A DNA stretch of 7,037 bases from an uncultured Rhodospirillales bacterium (GCA_937873165.1 CALMVH010000102.1:1-7037), one strand, 5' to 3'; positions 1 through 6,333 are shown, counted from the stretch's first letter. Program-made: numbers and translations. The notes: generated by a model from the sequence alone, not told the origin.

Positions 1-116
1 CCGGCGTCTCGATGGTGACCAGCCGCATGCTGGGCGCCTTCCGCACCAACTCCGATACCCGCCGCGAGCTGATGGCGATGCTGCAGCGGCCGTCGGCCGC
101 GACGCCGTTCGAGTAA
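1..116 (+). CDS. folE: GTP cyclohydrolase I, C-terminal fragment (window edge)
   Basis: This is the last 37 codons of a gene entering from the left edge (frame starting at base 3, stop TAA at 114-116). The peptide begins GVSMVTSRMLGAFRTN and continues SDTRRELMAML. The pattern MVTS-x-MLG-x-FR, then a few polar residues and TR-x-E(F/L)L, is the typical end of GTP cyclohydrolase I, which converts GTP to 7,8-dihydroneopterin triphosphate in the cytoplasm (first step of tetrahydrofolate synthesis). The short tail QRPSAATPFE follows the conserved core. The catalytic zinc and substrate-binding residues lie outside the window and cannot be checked. It is the only housekeeping gene visible and marks the probable core-genome side of the defence cluster. 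The assignment rests on recalled family consensus over a short stretch. Confidence 0.8.
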   Translation, partial: GVSMVTSRMLGAFRTNSDTRRELMAMLQRPSAATPFE

Positions 117-128
117 CGACGGTCCGGT

Positions 129-152
129 GTACCGGTAACCTTTCATCGGTAC
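129..152. repeat. 6-bp inverted repeat downstream of folE
   Basis: GTACCG at 129-134 and its exact reverse complement CGGTAC at 147-152 are separated by 12 bases, 13 bases after the folE stop codon. It could form a weak hairpin ending the folE transcript, or be a protein-binding dyad. No run of T follows the right arm, so a classical intrinsic terminator is not supported. Confidence 0.35.
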
Positions 153-172
153 GAGTTGACGTGATTGGGTAT

Positions 173-186
173 GGCCGGAAGCGGCC
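173..186. repeat. Short GC hairpin, GGCCG/CGGCC
   Basis: GGCCG, a GAAG loop and CGGCC form a compact 5-bp all-GC stem in the folE to ISP-like gene interval. A tight stem with a four-base loop could stop or pause polymerase reading out of folE, but there is no T tract. Function is unproven. Confidence 0.3.
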
Positions 187-220
187 TGTCCGCCATGGAA
201 AGGCAGGCTGCCGGGGCGGG

Positions 221-228
221 TATAAAAT
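221..228 (+). promoter_or_regulatory. -10-like element TATAAAAT, possible promoter of the ISP-like gene
   Basis: TATAAAAT at 221-228 stands out as an AT-rich octamer in a GC-rich interval and resembles a sigma70 -10 box. No good -35 hexamer is seen 16-18 bases upstream (GGAAAG at the 17-bp position), so the promoter would be weak or activator-dependent. If used, transcription would begin near 235 and produce a leader of roughly 90 bases containing both hairpins at 247-303 before the ATG at 324. Confidence 0.3.
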
Positions 229-246
229 CGTGAGGTGCCACTCGTT

Positions 247-272
247 CAAGCGTTCGACTTTGGTCGAGCTTG
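247..272 (+). promoter_or_regulatory. Leader hairpin I upstream of the ISP-like gene
   Basis: CAAGC (247-251), a two-base bulge GT, TCGAC (254-258), loop TTTG, then GTCGA (263-267) and GCTTG (268-272). All ten positions of the two arms pair as Watson-Crick, broken only by the 5' bulge. It ends two bases before a second perfect inverted repeat. Either an RNA stem-loop in the 5' leader or a DNA operator is possible. No T run follows, so it does not look like a terminator. Confidence 0.5.
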
Positions 273-274
273 GA

Positions 275-303
275 GGTCATGTTACGGTATAGACAACATG
301 ACC
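275..303 (+). promoter_or_regulatory. Perfect 9-11-9 inverted repeat before the ISP-like start codon
   Basis: GGTCATGTT at 275-283 and AACATGACC at 295-303 are exact reverse complements separated by 11 bases (ACGGTATAGAC). Arm centres are 20 bp apart, close to two turns of the DNA helix, which suits a dimeric repressor. As RNA it would be a 9-bp stem with an 11-base loop ending 20 bases before ATG 324 and 12 bases before the GGGGG element. It may control expression of the enzyme, either as operator or as a translational control element. Confidence 0.5.
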
Positions 304-323
304 GGTCTTTCGAACGGGGGAAC

Positions 324-3300
324 ATGAGCCGGCAGCTTATCGACACCTATTTCAACGAGATCGACCGGCTGAGAAAGTTCTCTGGCACCACGACCGAGGG
401 CGTCATCAGCGAGGCATTCAAGGACCTGCTGAAGGCGTGGTCGAAGGGCAGGAACCTCCAGTTCGTCGCCCAATACCAATTCATCTCGAACCAGAAGACG
501 CAGATCCGGCCGGACGGAACCATTCTGCATGATCTCCGCGTGCCATTAGGCTACTGGGAAGCCAAGGACGATGACCTAGACATCGAAATCGAGAAGAAGC
601 TCCGCAAGGGATACCCCCAGGACAACATCATTTTCGAGGATTCGCGAGAGGCGGTCCTGATCCAGGACCGGCAGCGGGTGCTCCGCTGCAAGGTGACCGA
701 TGGAAAAGAACTGCTTAAGCTGCTCACTCTGTTCTTCGGTTATGAACGAAAGGAAATCGCCGACTTCCGTAAGGCCGTCCGGCAGTTCCAGCATGACATG
801 CCAGACGTGCTGGCGGCACTTCGCGACAAAATAGCGGACGCCTACAAGGCGAATGCCAAATTCAAGCGGAGGGCGGCGGTCTTCCTAAAGCACGCCCAGC
901 GCACGATCAACCCAAGTGTCAACGACTCCGACATCCGCGAGATGCTAGTCCAGCACATCCTGACTGAGGAGATCTTCTCTCACGTCTTCAACGAGAGCGA
1001 TTTCCATAAGAAGAACAATATAGCTAGCCAGCTTTACGAGCTTGAGGAAGAGTTTTTCACGGGGTCAGTCAAGAAAGACACGCTATACGGCCTGGAGCCA
1101 TACTACGCCACAATCCGGTCGACGGCCGCGCTGATCACATCGCATACCGAAAAGCAGCAGTTCCTACGGGTGATCTACGAAAACTTTTACAAGATATACG
1201 ACAAGAAGAAGGCGGACCGCCTGGGCGTGGTCTACACCCCGAGCGACATCGTCCGCTTCATCGTCGACGGCGCCGATCATCTGACTCAGAAGCATTTCGG
1301 CAAAGGGCTGATCGACCAGGGTGTGGAGATCCTGGACCCGGCCGCCGGGACTGGCACCTTCGTCTGCGAGCTTCTCGAACGCTTCCGGGGGCAGCCCGCG
1401 AAGATGATGTGGAAATACGAGAACGAGATTCATGCGAACGAGGTGGCAATCCTCCCTTACTACGTGGCTAATCTGAATATCGAAGCCACATACAGCCAGA
1501 TCACCAAAAAATATGTCGAGTTCCCAAGCCTATGCTTCGTCGACACTCTCGACAACGTCGAGGGTCTCGGCATCAGGCGCGGCCATCAGCACGATCTATT
1601 GGCAGCGCTGTCAGATAAGAACGTGGAGCGGGTCCAGCGACAGAACCGCGCTAAGATATCGGTGGTGCTCGGTAACCCGCCCTATAATGCCAACCAACAG
1701 AACGAGAACGACAACAACAAGAACCGTACCTATCCTCACATCGACTTGATTATTAAAGACACTTACATCAAGCAGTCGTCTGCCCAGAAGACGAAGCTCT
1801 ATGACATGTATACTCGATTCTTTCGATGGGCCACCGACCGGCTCGGGGATGAAGGTGTGATTGCTTTCATTTCGAACAACAGCTTCGTCAAGAAGGCCAA
1901 CTACGACGGCTTCCGCAAAATTGCTGCTGAGCAGTTCTGCGACATCTACATCATCGACTTCAAGGGGGACGCCCGGACTAGCGGCGAGCCGAGGAAGAGG
2001 GAAGGCGACAACATCTTCGAGAACGCGATCAAGGTCGGAATCGCCATCAGCTTCCTCGTCCGGAAATCGTCAACAAAGGGCTGCACCATCCACTACGCCG
2101 CGGTAAACGACTATGCCAAGCTCAACGAGAAGCAGGCGTTCATCGCGGACAAGACGCTGGGTGACATCGGTTTCAAGGCAATAAGGCCGGATGCCAAGTA
2201 CAACTGGGTCAGCCTGATCGAGAACGACTGGGACGCCTTCCCGCCCGTCGCCTCCAAGGTGACCAAGGGCGCCCGGACCCCCGTGCAGGTCCGGGCCATC
2301 TTCAAGAACTATGCGCTCGGTATTTCGACCAACCGCGACGACTGGCTCTATGGCTTTGACAAGGACGACGTCGAGAAGAAGGTTAAGGCCCTAATCAAGG
2401 CATACGACGCGCTGCCGCAGGGATCAGAAACTTACCCCAGCACGCTGAAATGGTCAGAGACGCTGAAACGGCACTTGAAAGCCGGGAAGCGCGAAGAGTT
2501 TAATCCAAACGCACTTAGGAAGGCTAACTATCGGCCGTTCGTCCCACGCTGGCTCTACCAGACGAACCTGTTCATTGATCGCGCCGGCGGCCTCGATACC
2601 TTCTTTCCCCTGGGGAAGGACAACAGGGCAATCTGCTTCAGCGACATAGGATCACGGACCGGCACCTGCATTCTCGCGATCGATCAGCCCGCGGACCTTC
2701 ATTTCGGAGCGGCGATCGACGGCTACCAGCAGGTTCCCCTTTACCGTTTCGCCTCGGACGGCGAGCGCATCGACAACATCACTGATTGGGCGTTACGCTT
2801 GTTCGAGAAGACATATGGGACGACGGGTTTGCTGTCCCCAGGTCGAGCGGATGCGACCGACGCCGAGTCTGACGAAGGGATCAAGCCGAAGAAGCGTGCA
2901 CGGCCAGCCGGTGGCTCGCGCAAGCTCACTAAGGAGAGCATCTTCAATTACGTCTATGCCGTCCTCTACGATCCGTCATACCGCCAGCGCTACGCCCTGA
3001 ACCTCCGCAGGGAGTTCCCTCGCATTCCATTCTACGAGGACTTCTGGACGTGGTCGGACTGGGGCCGGGACCTGATGGCCCTGCACGTGGGGTTCGAGAA
3101 AGTTACGCCGTGGCCGCTCCAACGCTCCGACACACCACCGAAAGAAGCAGCCGCAACGCAGCGTCCTAAGGTGCTGCTGAGGGCGAGCAAGGACAAGAAG
3201 TCCGTGCTAGTTGACAGCGTCACCACGCTGTCGAACATCCCTCCGGAAGCATGGACCTACCAGTTGGGGAACCGCTCCGCACTAGATTGGGTGCTGGAGC

Positions 3301-3500
3301 AACACAAGGAAAGGAAGCCAAAAGACCCTGTGGTCGCCGCCTCTTTCAACAGCTACCGCTTGGCCGACATGAAGGGAGATCTCGTCGTTCTCATTGGAAA
3401 AGTCTGCCGGGTGAGCGTCGAAACGATGAAGATCACCGGGGCGATGCAGTTGAAGAACAAGACTCCAGGCGCGGCAAGTCTGACACCTTCTATGTCGTAG
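324..3500 (+). CDS. Single-chain type ISP/IIG-like restriction-modification enzyme without helicase
   Basis: A 1058-aa enzyme predicted to methylate adenine N6 at its recognition site and cut unmodified DNA. Residues ~1-170 carry a PD-(D/E)XK-type nuclease (PDG at 63-65, D70, E79-A-K81 in GYWEAKD). A helical region leads to the methyltransferase, with SAM-binding motif I DPAAGTGTF at 338-346 and catalytic NPPY at 451-454. The remainder resembles the type ISP C-terminal specificity region: YRPF at 736-739, a basic stretch KPKKRARPAGGSRK, then NYVYAVLYDPSYRQRYA and a VLIGKVCRVSVETMKI ending. Full-size LlaGI/LlaBIII enzymes are about 1570 aa and carry a helicase between nuclease and methyltransferase; no Walker A motif is visible here. 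ATG 324 is preferred because GGGGG lies just upstream and MSRQLIDTYFNEI fits the family start; TTG 270 and ATG 279 remain open upstream but fall in the inverted repeats. Codons are far less GC-biased than downstream genes, suggesting separate acquisition. Confidence 0.9.
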   Translation: MSRQLIDTYFNEIDRLRKFSGTTTEGVISEAFKDLLKAWSKGRNLQFVAQYQFISNQKTQIRPDGTILHDLRVPLGYWEAKDDDLDIEIEKKLRKGYPQDNIIFEDSREAVLIQDRQRVLRCKVTDGKELLKLLTLFFGYERKEIADFRKAVRQFQHDMPDVLAALRDKIADAYKANAKFKRRAAVFLKHAQRTINPSVNDSDIREMLVQHILTEEIFSHVFNESDFHKKNNIASQLYELEEEFFTGSVKKDTLYGLEPYYATIRSTAALITSHTEKQQFLRVIYENFYKIYDKKKADRLGVVYTPSDIVRFIVDGADHLTQKHFGKGLIDQGVEILDPAAGTGTFVCELLERFRGQPAKMMWKYENEIHANEVAILPYYVANLNIEATYSQITKKYVEFPSLCFVDTLDNVEGLGIRRGHQHDLLAALSDKNVERVQRQNRAKISVVLGNPPYNANQQNENDNNKNRTYPHIDLIIKDTYIKQSSAQKTKLYDMYTRFFRWATDRLGDEGVIAFISNNSFVKKANYDGFRKIAAEQFCDIYIIDFKGDARTSGEPRKREGDNIFENAIKVGIAISFLVRKSSTKGCTIHYAAVNDYAKLNEKQAFIADKTLGDIGFKAIRPDAKYNWVSLIENDWDAFPPVASKVTKGARTPVQVRAIFKNYALGISTNRDDWLYGFDKDDVEKKVKALIKAYDALPQGSETYPSTLKWSETLKRHLKAGKREEFNPNALRKANYRPFVPRWLYQTNLFIDRAGGLDTFFPLGKDNRAICFSDIGSRTGTCILAIDQPADLHFGAAIDGYQQVPLYRFASDGERIDNITDWALRLFEKTYGTTGLLSPGRADATDAESDEGIKPKKRARPAGGSRKLTKESIFNYVYAVLYDPSYRQRYALNLRREFPRIPFYEDFWTWSDWGRDLMALHVGFEKVTPWPLQRSDTPPKEAAATQRPKVLLRASKDKKSVLVDSVTTLSNIPPEAWTYQLGNRSALDWVLEQHKERKPKDPVVAASFNSYRLADMKGDLVVLIGKVCRVSVETMKITGAMQLKNKTPGAASLTPSMS

Positions 3501-3547
3501 CCTTGTTGGGCTGAACAACCATTCAAGTTATCCCGTCATCCATACAT

Positions 3548-3616
3548 CATGGCGACTTTACCAACATGATCTGTACCGATCCGGCCCGGGCTGTCATCTG
3601 GCACGGCATGGCGACT
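3548..3616 (+). repeat. 10-bp direct repeat CATGGCGACT upstream of the methyltransferase
   Basis: CATGGCGACT occurs at 3548-3557 and again, identically, at 3607-3616, a 59-bp step, within the 136-bp gap between the ISP-like gene and the D12 methyltransferase. The second copy ends 20 bases before the methyltransferase ATG. It could be a paired regulator site or a small duplication. No convincing -35/-10 pair was found in the gap. Confidence 0.45.
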
Positions 3617-3640
3617 CCGATGCGGCGGAACGACCGATGA
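3566..3640 (+). CDS. Possible 24-codon leader peptide overlapping the methyltransferase start
   Basis: An ATG at 3566 opens a 24-codon frame (peptide starting MICTDPARAV, ending MRRNDR) whose TGA (3638-3640) overlaps the methyltransferase ATG (3637-3639) in an ATGA arrangement. A shorter version starts at ATG 3608. ATGA overlaps usually indicate translational coupling. No clear Shine-Dalgarno precedes either ATG and the peptide is not recognised, so this may be chance. Confidence 0.2.
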   Translation: MICTDPARAVIWHGMATPMRRNDR

Positions 3641-4770
3641 CGGCGGCAAGGAGGCTCTGCGGCCAGCTGGCCTTCCCGTTCACGCCCGTCCCGGCTCATG
3701 ATCCCAATCCGGCGGTGCCGGCGCCCCCGCTGCCGGCGCCGTCCCTGCCGGCCCGGGTCCTGGACTATCCCGAACTGCGCTACATGGGTTCCAAGCACCG
3801 GCTGCTGCCGTGGATCCACGGCGTGCTGGGCGGCCTGGAGTTCAACACGGCGGCCGACCCGTTCGTCGGTAGCGGATGCGTATCCTACCTGATGAAGGCG
3901 ATGGGCAAGCGGGTGGTCGCCAGCGACTTCCTGAACTTCCCGGTCGTGCTGGCCACCGCCACGATGGTGAACGCGCAGCATCGACTGGACGCCCCCGCCA
4001 TGGCCCGGCTCCTGGCCCCCGCCCCGGACGCGCCGGACTTCATCCGCAGGACCTTCGCCGGCGTGTTCTACACCCCGGAGGACCTGCGTTTCCTGGACCA
4101 GGTGTCGGCCAACATCTCCAGGCTCGGCAACCCGGCCCAGGCCGCCCTGGCCCGGGCCGCCCTGATCCGGTCCTGCCTCAAGAAGCAGCCGCGGGGCGTG
4201 TTCACCGTGAGCGGCGACTTGTCCCGCTACGACGACGGACGCAGGGACCTGCGGCTGACCATCGAGGAGCATTTCCTGGAGCAGGTCCAGGCCTTCAACC
4301 GGGTGGTCTTCGACAACGGGCACCGCAACACCGCGGTGCGGGCCGACGTGTTCTCGACGGAGCCGGCCGGCATCGACCTGGCGTACCTGGACCCGCCCTA
4401 CGTCCCGCGCTCCGACGACAACTGCTACGTCAAGCGCTACCACTTCCTCGAAGGCCTGTCCTGCTACTGGCAGGGCCTCCCGATCATGGAACGGACCAAA
4501 GTCCGCAAGATCGAGAAGCGGGCGACGCCGTTCGGCTCGCGCAGGACCGCCATCGAGGCGTTCGACCGCCTGTTCCACCTTTATCGCGACAGCACCATCG
4601 TGCTGTCCTACAGCAGCAACGGCTACCCCGACCTGGACGTGCTGACCGCCCTGATGCGCCGCCACAAGGGTAGGATCACCGTCCACGAGCGTGACCATCG
4701 ATACCATTTCGGGACCCATGCCGGCGTCGAGCGCGCGACGGTTCAGGAATACCTCATCGTGGGACGCTGA
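3637..4770 (+). CDS. D12-class N6-adenine DNA methyltransferase of a type II restriction-modification system
   Basis: A 377-aa protein predicted to transfer a methyl group from SAM to adenine N6 in a specific DNA site, protecting the host from the endonuclease encoded next. Order of motifs is that of the alpha (D12) class: RYMGSKHRLLPWI near residues 48-60 (motif X region), SAM-binding DPFVGSG at 74-80, a target-recognition stretch, and catalytic DPPY at 252-255 in LAYLDPPYVPRSDD; it ends EYLIVGR. The RYMGSK form resembles FokI/NlaIII-type methyltransferases more than Dam/DpnM, whose version is KWxGGK. Residues 1-45 are an Ala/Pro-rich tail with repeated LPAP units, absent from most relatives. 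The ATG at 3637 has only a weak upstream GGCGGA, while a perfect AAGGAGG lies inside the reading frame at 3648-3654. It is translated in the same frame as the endonuclease, three bases apart. Recognition sequence cannot be read from the protein. Confidence 0.88.
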   Translation: MTAARRLCGQLAFPFTPVPAHDPNPAVPAPPLPAPSLPARVLDYPELRYMGSKHRLLPWIHGVLGGLEFNTAADPFVGSGCVSYLMKAMGKRVVASDFLNFPVVLATATMVNAQHRLDAPAMARLLAPAPDAPDFIRRTFAGVFYTPEDLRFLDQVSANISRLGNPAQAALARAALIRSCLKKQPRGVFTVSGDLSRYDDGRRDLRLTIEEHFLEQVQAFNRVVFDNGHRNTAVRADVFSTEPAGIDLAYLDPPYVPRSDDNCYVKRYHFLEGLSCYWQGLPIMERTKVRKIEKRATPFGSRRTAIEAFDRLFHLYRDSTIVLSYSSNGYPDLDVLTALMRRHKGRITVHERDHRYHFGTHAGVERATVQEYLIVGR

Positions 4771-4773
4771 GGC

Positions 4774-5643
4774 GTGCGCCGGGCGACGCAGACGCTGTCC
4801 CACATCCTGGCAAGCCTGCAGCCCCTGCAGGTCGAGTGGCAGGACGAGGTTGCCAGCCGGGTCATCGAGCGGCTCAGGGCCTTCCCGATCAAGACGTCCT
4901 ACGATGAAGGCGACATCCGCGACATCATCGAGAACGGCAAGCCATCGACCCTCCTGACCGGCCAGGACTTCGACGACGGCCTGTTGATCATCCGGACCTT
5001 CCTGGGCCTGTCCAAGGACCAGTTTTCCGGCAGCCTCGCGGAAGCGCTCGGCGCCGGCGGCGCCGGCCTGCAACGCTACAGGAAGGACCCCGCGGCGTTC
5101 CTGACGGTCCTAACGGATCTCGGCCTGCTCGACGCCATGGCGACCGAGGCCACGCGCTCCCTGCACTGGACCGACACCCTGGTCGAGCGCCTCCGCAGCG
5201 GCAGGGGCAGCGCCATCTCGGGGCAGAAGCGCGGCCGCATCGCCGAGGATCTCGTGGAGAACAGCATCAGGCGCGTGTTCGGCAAGGGCGGCTACGAGGT
5301 CAGGGCCACGTTCACCGGTAGGAATGGGGTGACCGCCAAGTTCGACTTCGCCATCCCGAACCGTTTCGATCCGCGTATCGTGGTGGAGTCCAAGGGCTTC
5401 GGTGCGACCGGATCGAAGATGTCGGACGTCCTCGGCGACGTGCGCGCCATCATCGCCGCCAAGCGGGCCGATACCTCGTTCCTGTTCTTCACCGATGGCC
5501 TGACCTGGACACAACGCCAGTCCGACCTGAAGAAGCTCATCGAGCATCAAAATCAGGGCGACATCACCCGCATCTACATCCAATCCATGGCCGGGCAATT
5601 CGAGACTGACTTGCTGACGCTCAAGGAAGAGCACGGATTGTGA
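4774..5643 (+). CDS. Type II restriction endonuclease, DpnII/MboI-like PD-(D/E)XK
   Basis: A 289-aa protein predicted to cut double-stranded DNA lacking the partner's methylation. An N-terminal helical domain (about 1-140, with FDDGLLIIRTFLGLSKDQF) precedes a nuclease domain: GRIAEDLVENSI (E158), KFDFAIPN (D191), and VVESKGFGATGSK (E205-S-K207), followed by FLFFTDGLTWTQRQSDLKKL. D-x13-E-x-K is a standard PD-(D/E)XK core. The order G-R...E, K-FDF-I, IE...GSGSK, TDG-W matches what I recall of DpnII, and the length is similar to DpnII and MboI (about 280-290 aa). The start is GTG 4774: the methyltransferase TGA is two codons upstream in this frame, and the first in-frame ATG comes only near residue 115. 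Translation is probably coupled to the methyltransferase. It could be another PD-(D/E)XK subfamily; cutting at GATC is not implied. Confidence 0.8.
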   Translation: MRRATQTLSHILASLQPLQVEWQDEVASRVIERLRAFPIKTSYDEGDIRDIIENGKPSTLLTGQDFDDGLLIIRTFLGLSKDQFSGSLAEALGAGGAGLQRYRKDPAAFLTVLTDLGLLDAMATEATRSLHWTDTLVERLRSGRGSAISGQKRGRIAEDLVENSIRRVFGKGGYEVRATFTGRNGVTAKFDFAIPNRFDPRIVVESKGFGATGSKMSDVLGDVRAIIAAKRADTSFLFFTDGLTWTQRQSDLKKLIEHQNQGDITRIYIQSMAGQFETDLLTLKEEHGL

Positions 5644-5650
5644 AGAAGAT

Positions 5651-5677
5651 CTGATAAGCCTGTTTGAGCAGGATCAG
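5651..5677 (+). terminator. Stem-loop after the endonuclease gene, possible terminator
   Basis: Starting eight bases after the endonuclease TGA, CTGAT (5651-5655) and CCTG (5659-5662) pair with CAGG (5669-5672) and ATCAG (5673-5677). This gives a 9-bp stem with an AAG bulge on the 5' side and loop TTTGAG. The next bases are CTTGGGG, with no T run, so it is at best a weak intrinsic terminator or an mRNA 3'-end stabiliser. It sits in the 173-bp gap between convergent genes. Confidence 0.4.
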
Positions 5678-5713
5678 CTTGGGGCGCAACGAGCTGGCCT
5701 GGGGTTGAGCAGG
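5664..5713. repeat. 9-bp direct repeat TTGAGCAGG
   Basis: TTGAGCAGG occurs at 5664-5672 and at 5705-5713 (41-bp step) in the interval between the endonuclease gene and the toxin pseudogene. The first copy overlaps the stem-loop at 5651-5677. It may be a remnant of a duplication or an old insertion boundary; no function is evident. Confidence 0.3.
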
Positions 5714-5754
5714 TCTTCGACGCCGGGCAGGATGGCGACGCAGGTATGGCTCGT

Positions 5755-5775
5755 CGTGGATATGCACGATCCACG
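5755..5775. terminator. 7-bp hairpin between convergent genes
   Basis: CGTGGAT (5755-5761) and ATCCACG (5769-5775) are perfect reverse complements around a 7-base loop, 42 bases beyond the 3' end of the toxin pseudogene read on the minus strand. Position fits a transcript end for either strand, but no T tract flanks it, so terminator function is only a guess. Confidence 0.3.
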
Positions 5776-5816
5776 CGGCGGCTTAAAGCTCCGTGTCGAT
5801 CCGGGTACGGCGGGGG

Positions 5817-6326
5817 TCACGAGGCGTCGACCAGCGCGGCGAGGTCGTTCATGCGCCGGACGAAGCGGATCGGCGTGCCGGGTAGTCGGATGAAACCCTC
5901 GCGCGCATAGAACGACGCGGCGCCTTCGTCCTTGGCGTCCAGCACCATGGCGAAGGAGGCAATCTCGCTCCGGACTGCGTGCGAGATCGCGTCCACCAGC
6001 AACACCCGGCCAAGCCCGATCCCGCGGGCCGACAGGTCGGTCGCGAGACGGCCGAGAAGGGTGGCGGGCAGGCGGGGATAGCGGGGCAGCTTCTTCGCGA
6101 GTGCCGCCGGAATGTCCGTAAGTCCGATGGACGTGGCGGACAGCGTCTAGAACCCGAGCACGTTCGCGCCGTCGGCCGTGGCCACGAACGGGGCGGCCAC
6201 GCGGCGCCTCGCATCCTGGCCGGCCTGTTCCCGCAGGTGGCGGTCGAGGGCCGGCACGCCACACGAGAACGCGACGCGGTCGTGATCCGTGCCCAGCGGC
6301 TGGATGCGGATGGCTCCGCGATCCAA
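5817..6326 (-). pseudogene. TacT-like GNAT toxin, broken by one in-frame TAG
   Basis: Read on the minus strand, this frame encodes a GNAT acetyltransferase of the TacT toxin type, which in the known family acetylates aminoacyl-tRNA and blocks translation. Visible parts are FSCGVPALDRHL near the N-terminus, the acetyl-CoA loop SARGIGLGRVLLVDA, and ASFYAREGFIRL with a tyrosine at codon 140, the position of the catalytic Tyr140 reported for Salmonella TacT. Codon 60 is TAG (bases 6147-6149), sitting in VLGF-stop-TLSATSIGLTD, where relatives have a tyrosine (VLGYYTLS). The frame is unbroken on both sides, so one base change (TAC or TAT to TAG) explains it. Product without readthrough would be 59 aa lacking the CoA site and catalytic residue. 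The start is assumed to be TTG at 6326, seven bases after the antitoxin stop, because no ATG or GTG is suitably placed. A sequencing error is the main alternative. Confidence 0.8.
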
Positions 6327-6333
6327 CGCCGCT

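Noticed and set aside
270..323. Longer N-terminus of the ISP-like enzyme from TTG 270 or ATG 279
   Set aside because: The extra 15-18 residues do not resemble the family, GGAGG is too close to ATG 279, and the segment coincides with the inverted repeats. It is not excluded experimentally.
3876..4673. 265-aa frame on the plus strand inside the methyltransferase
   Set aside because: Out-of-frame reading of GC-rich codons; Pro/Arg/Gly-rich sequence with no family character.
3547..5073. 508-aa open frame on the minus strand
   Set aside because: It lies opposite the methyltransferase and endonuclease genes, whose motifs are unmistakable. The long antisense frame follows from strong GC codon bias and its protein is rich in G, R, V, Q and H without any recognisable domain.
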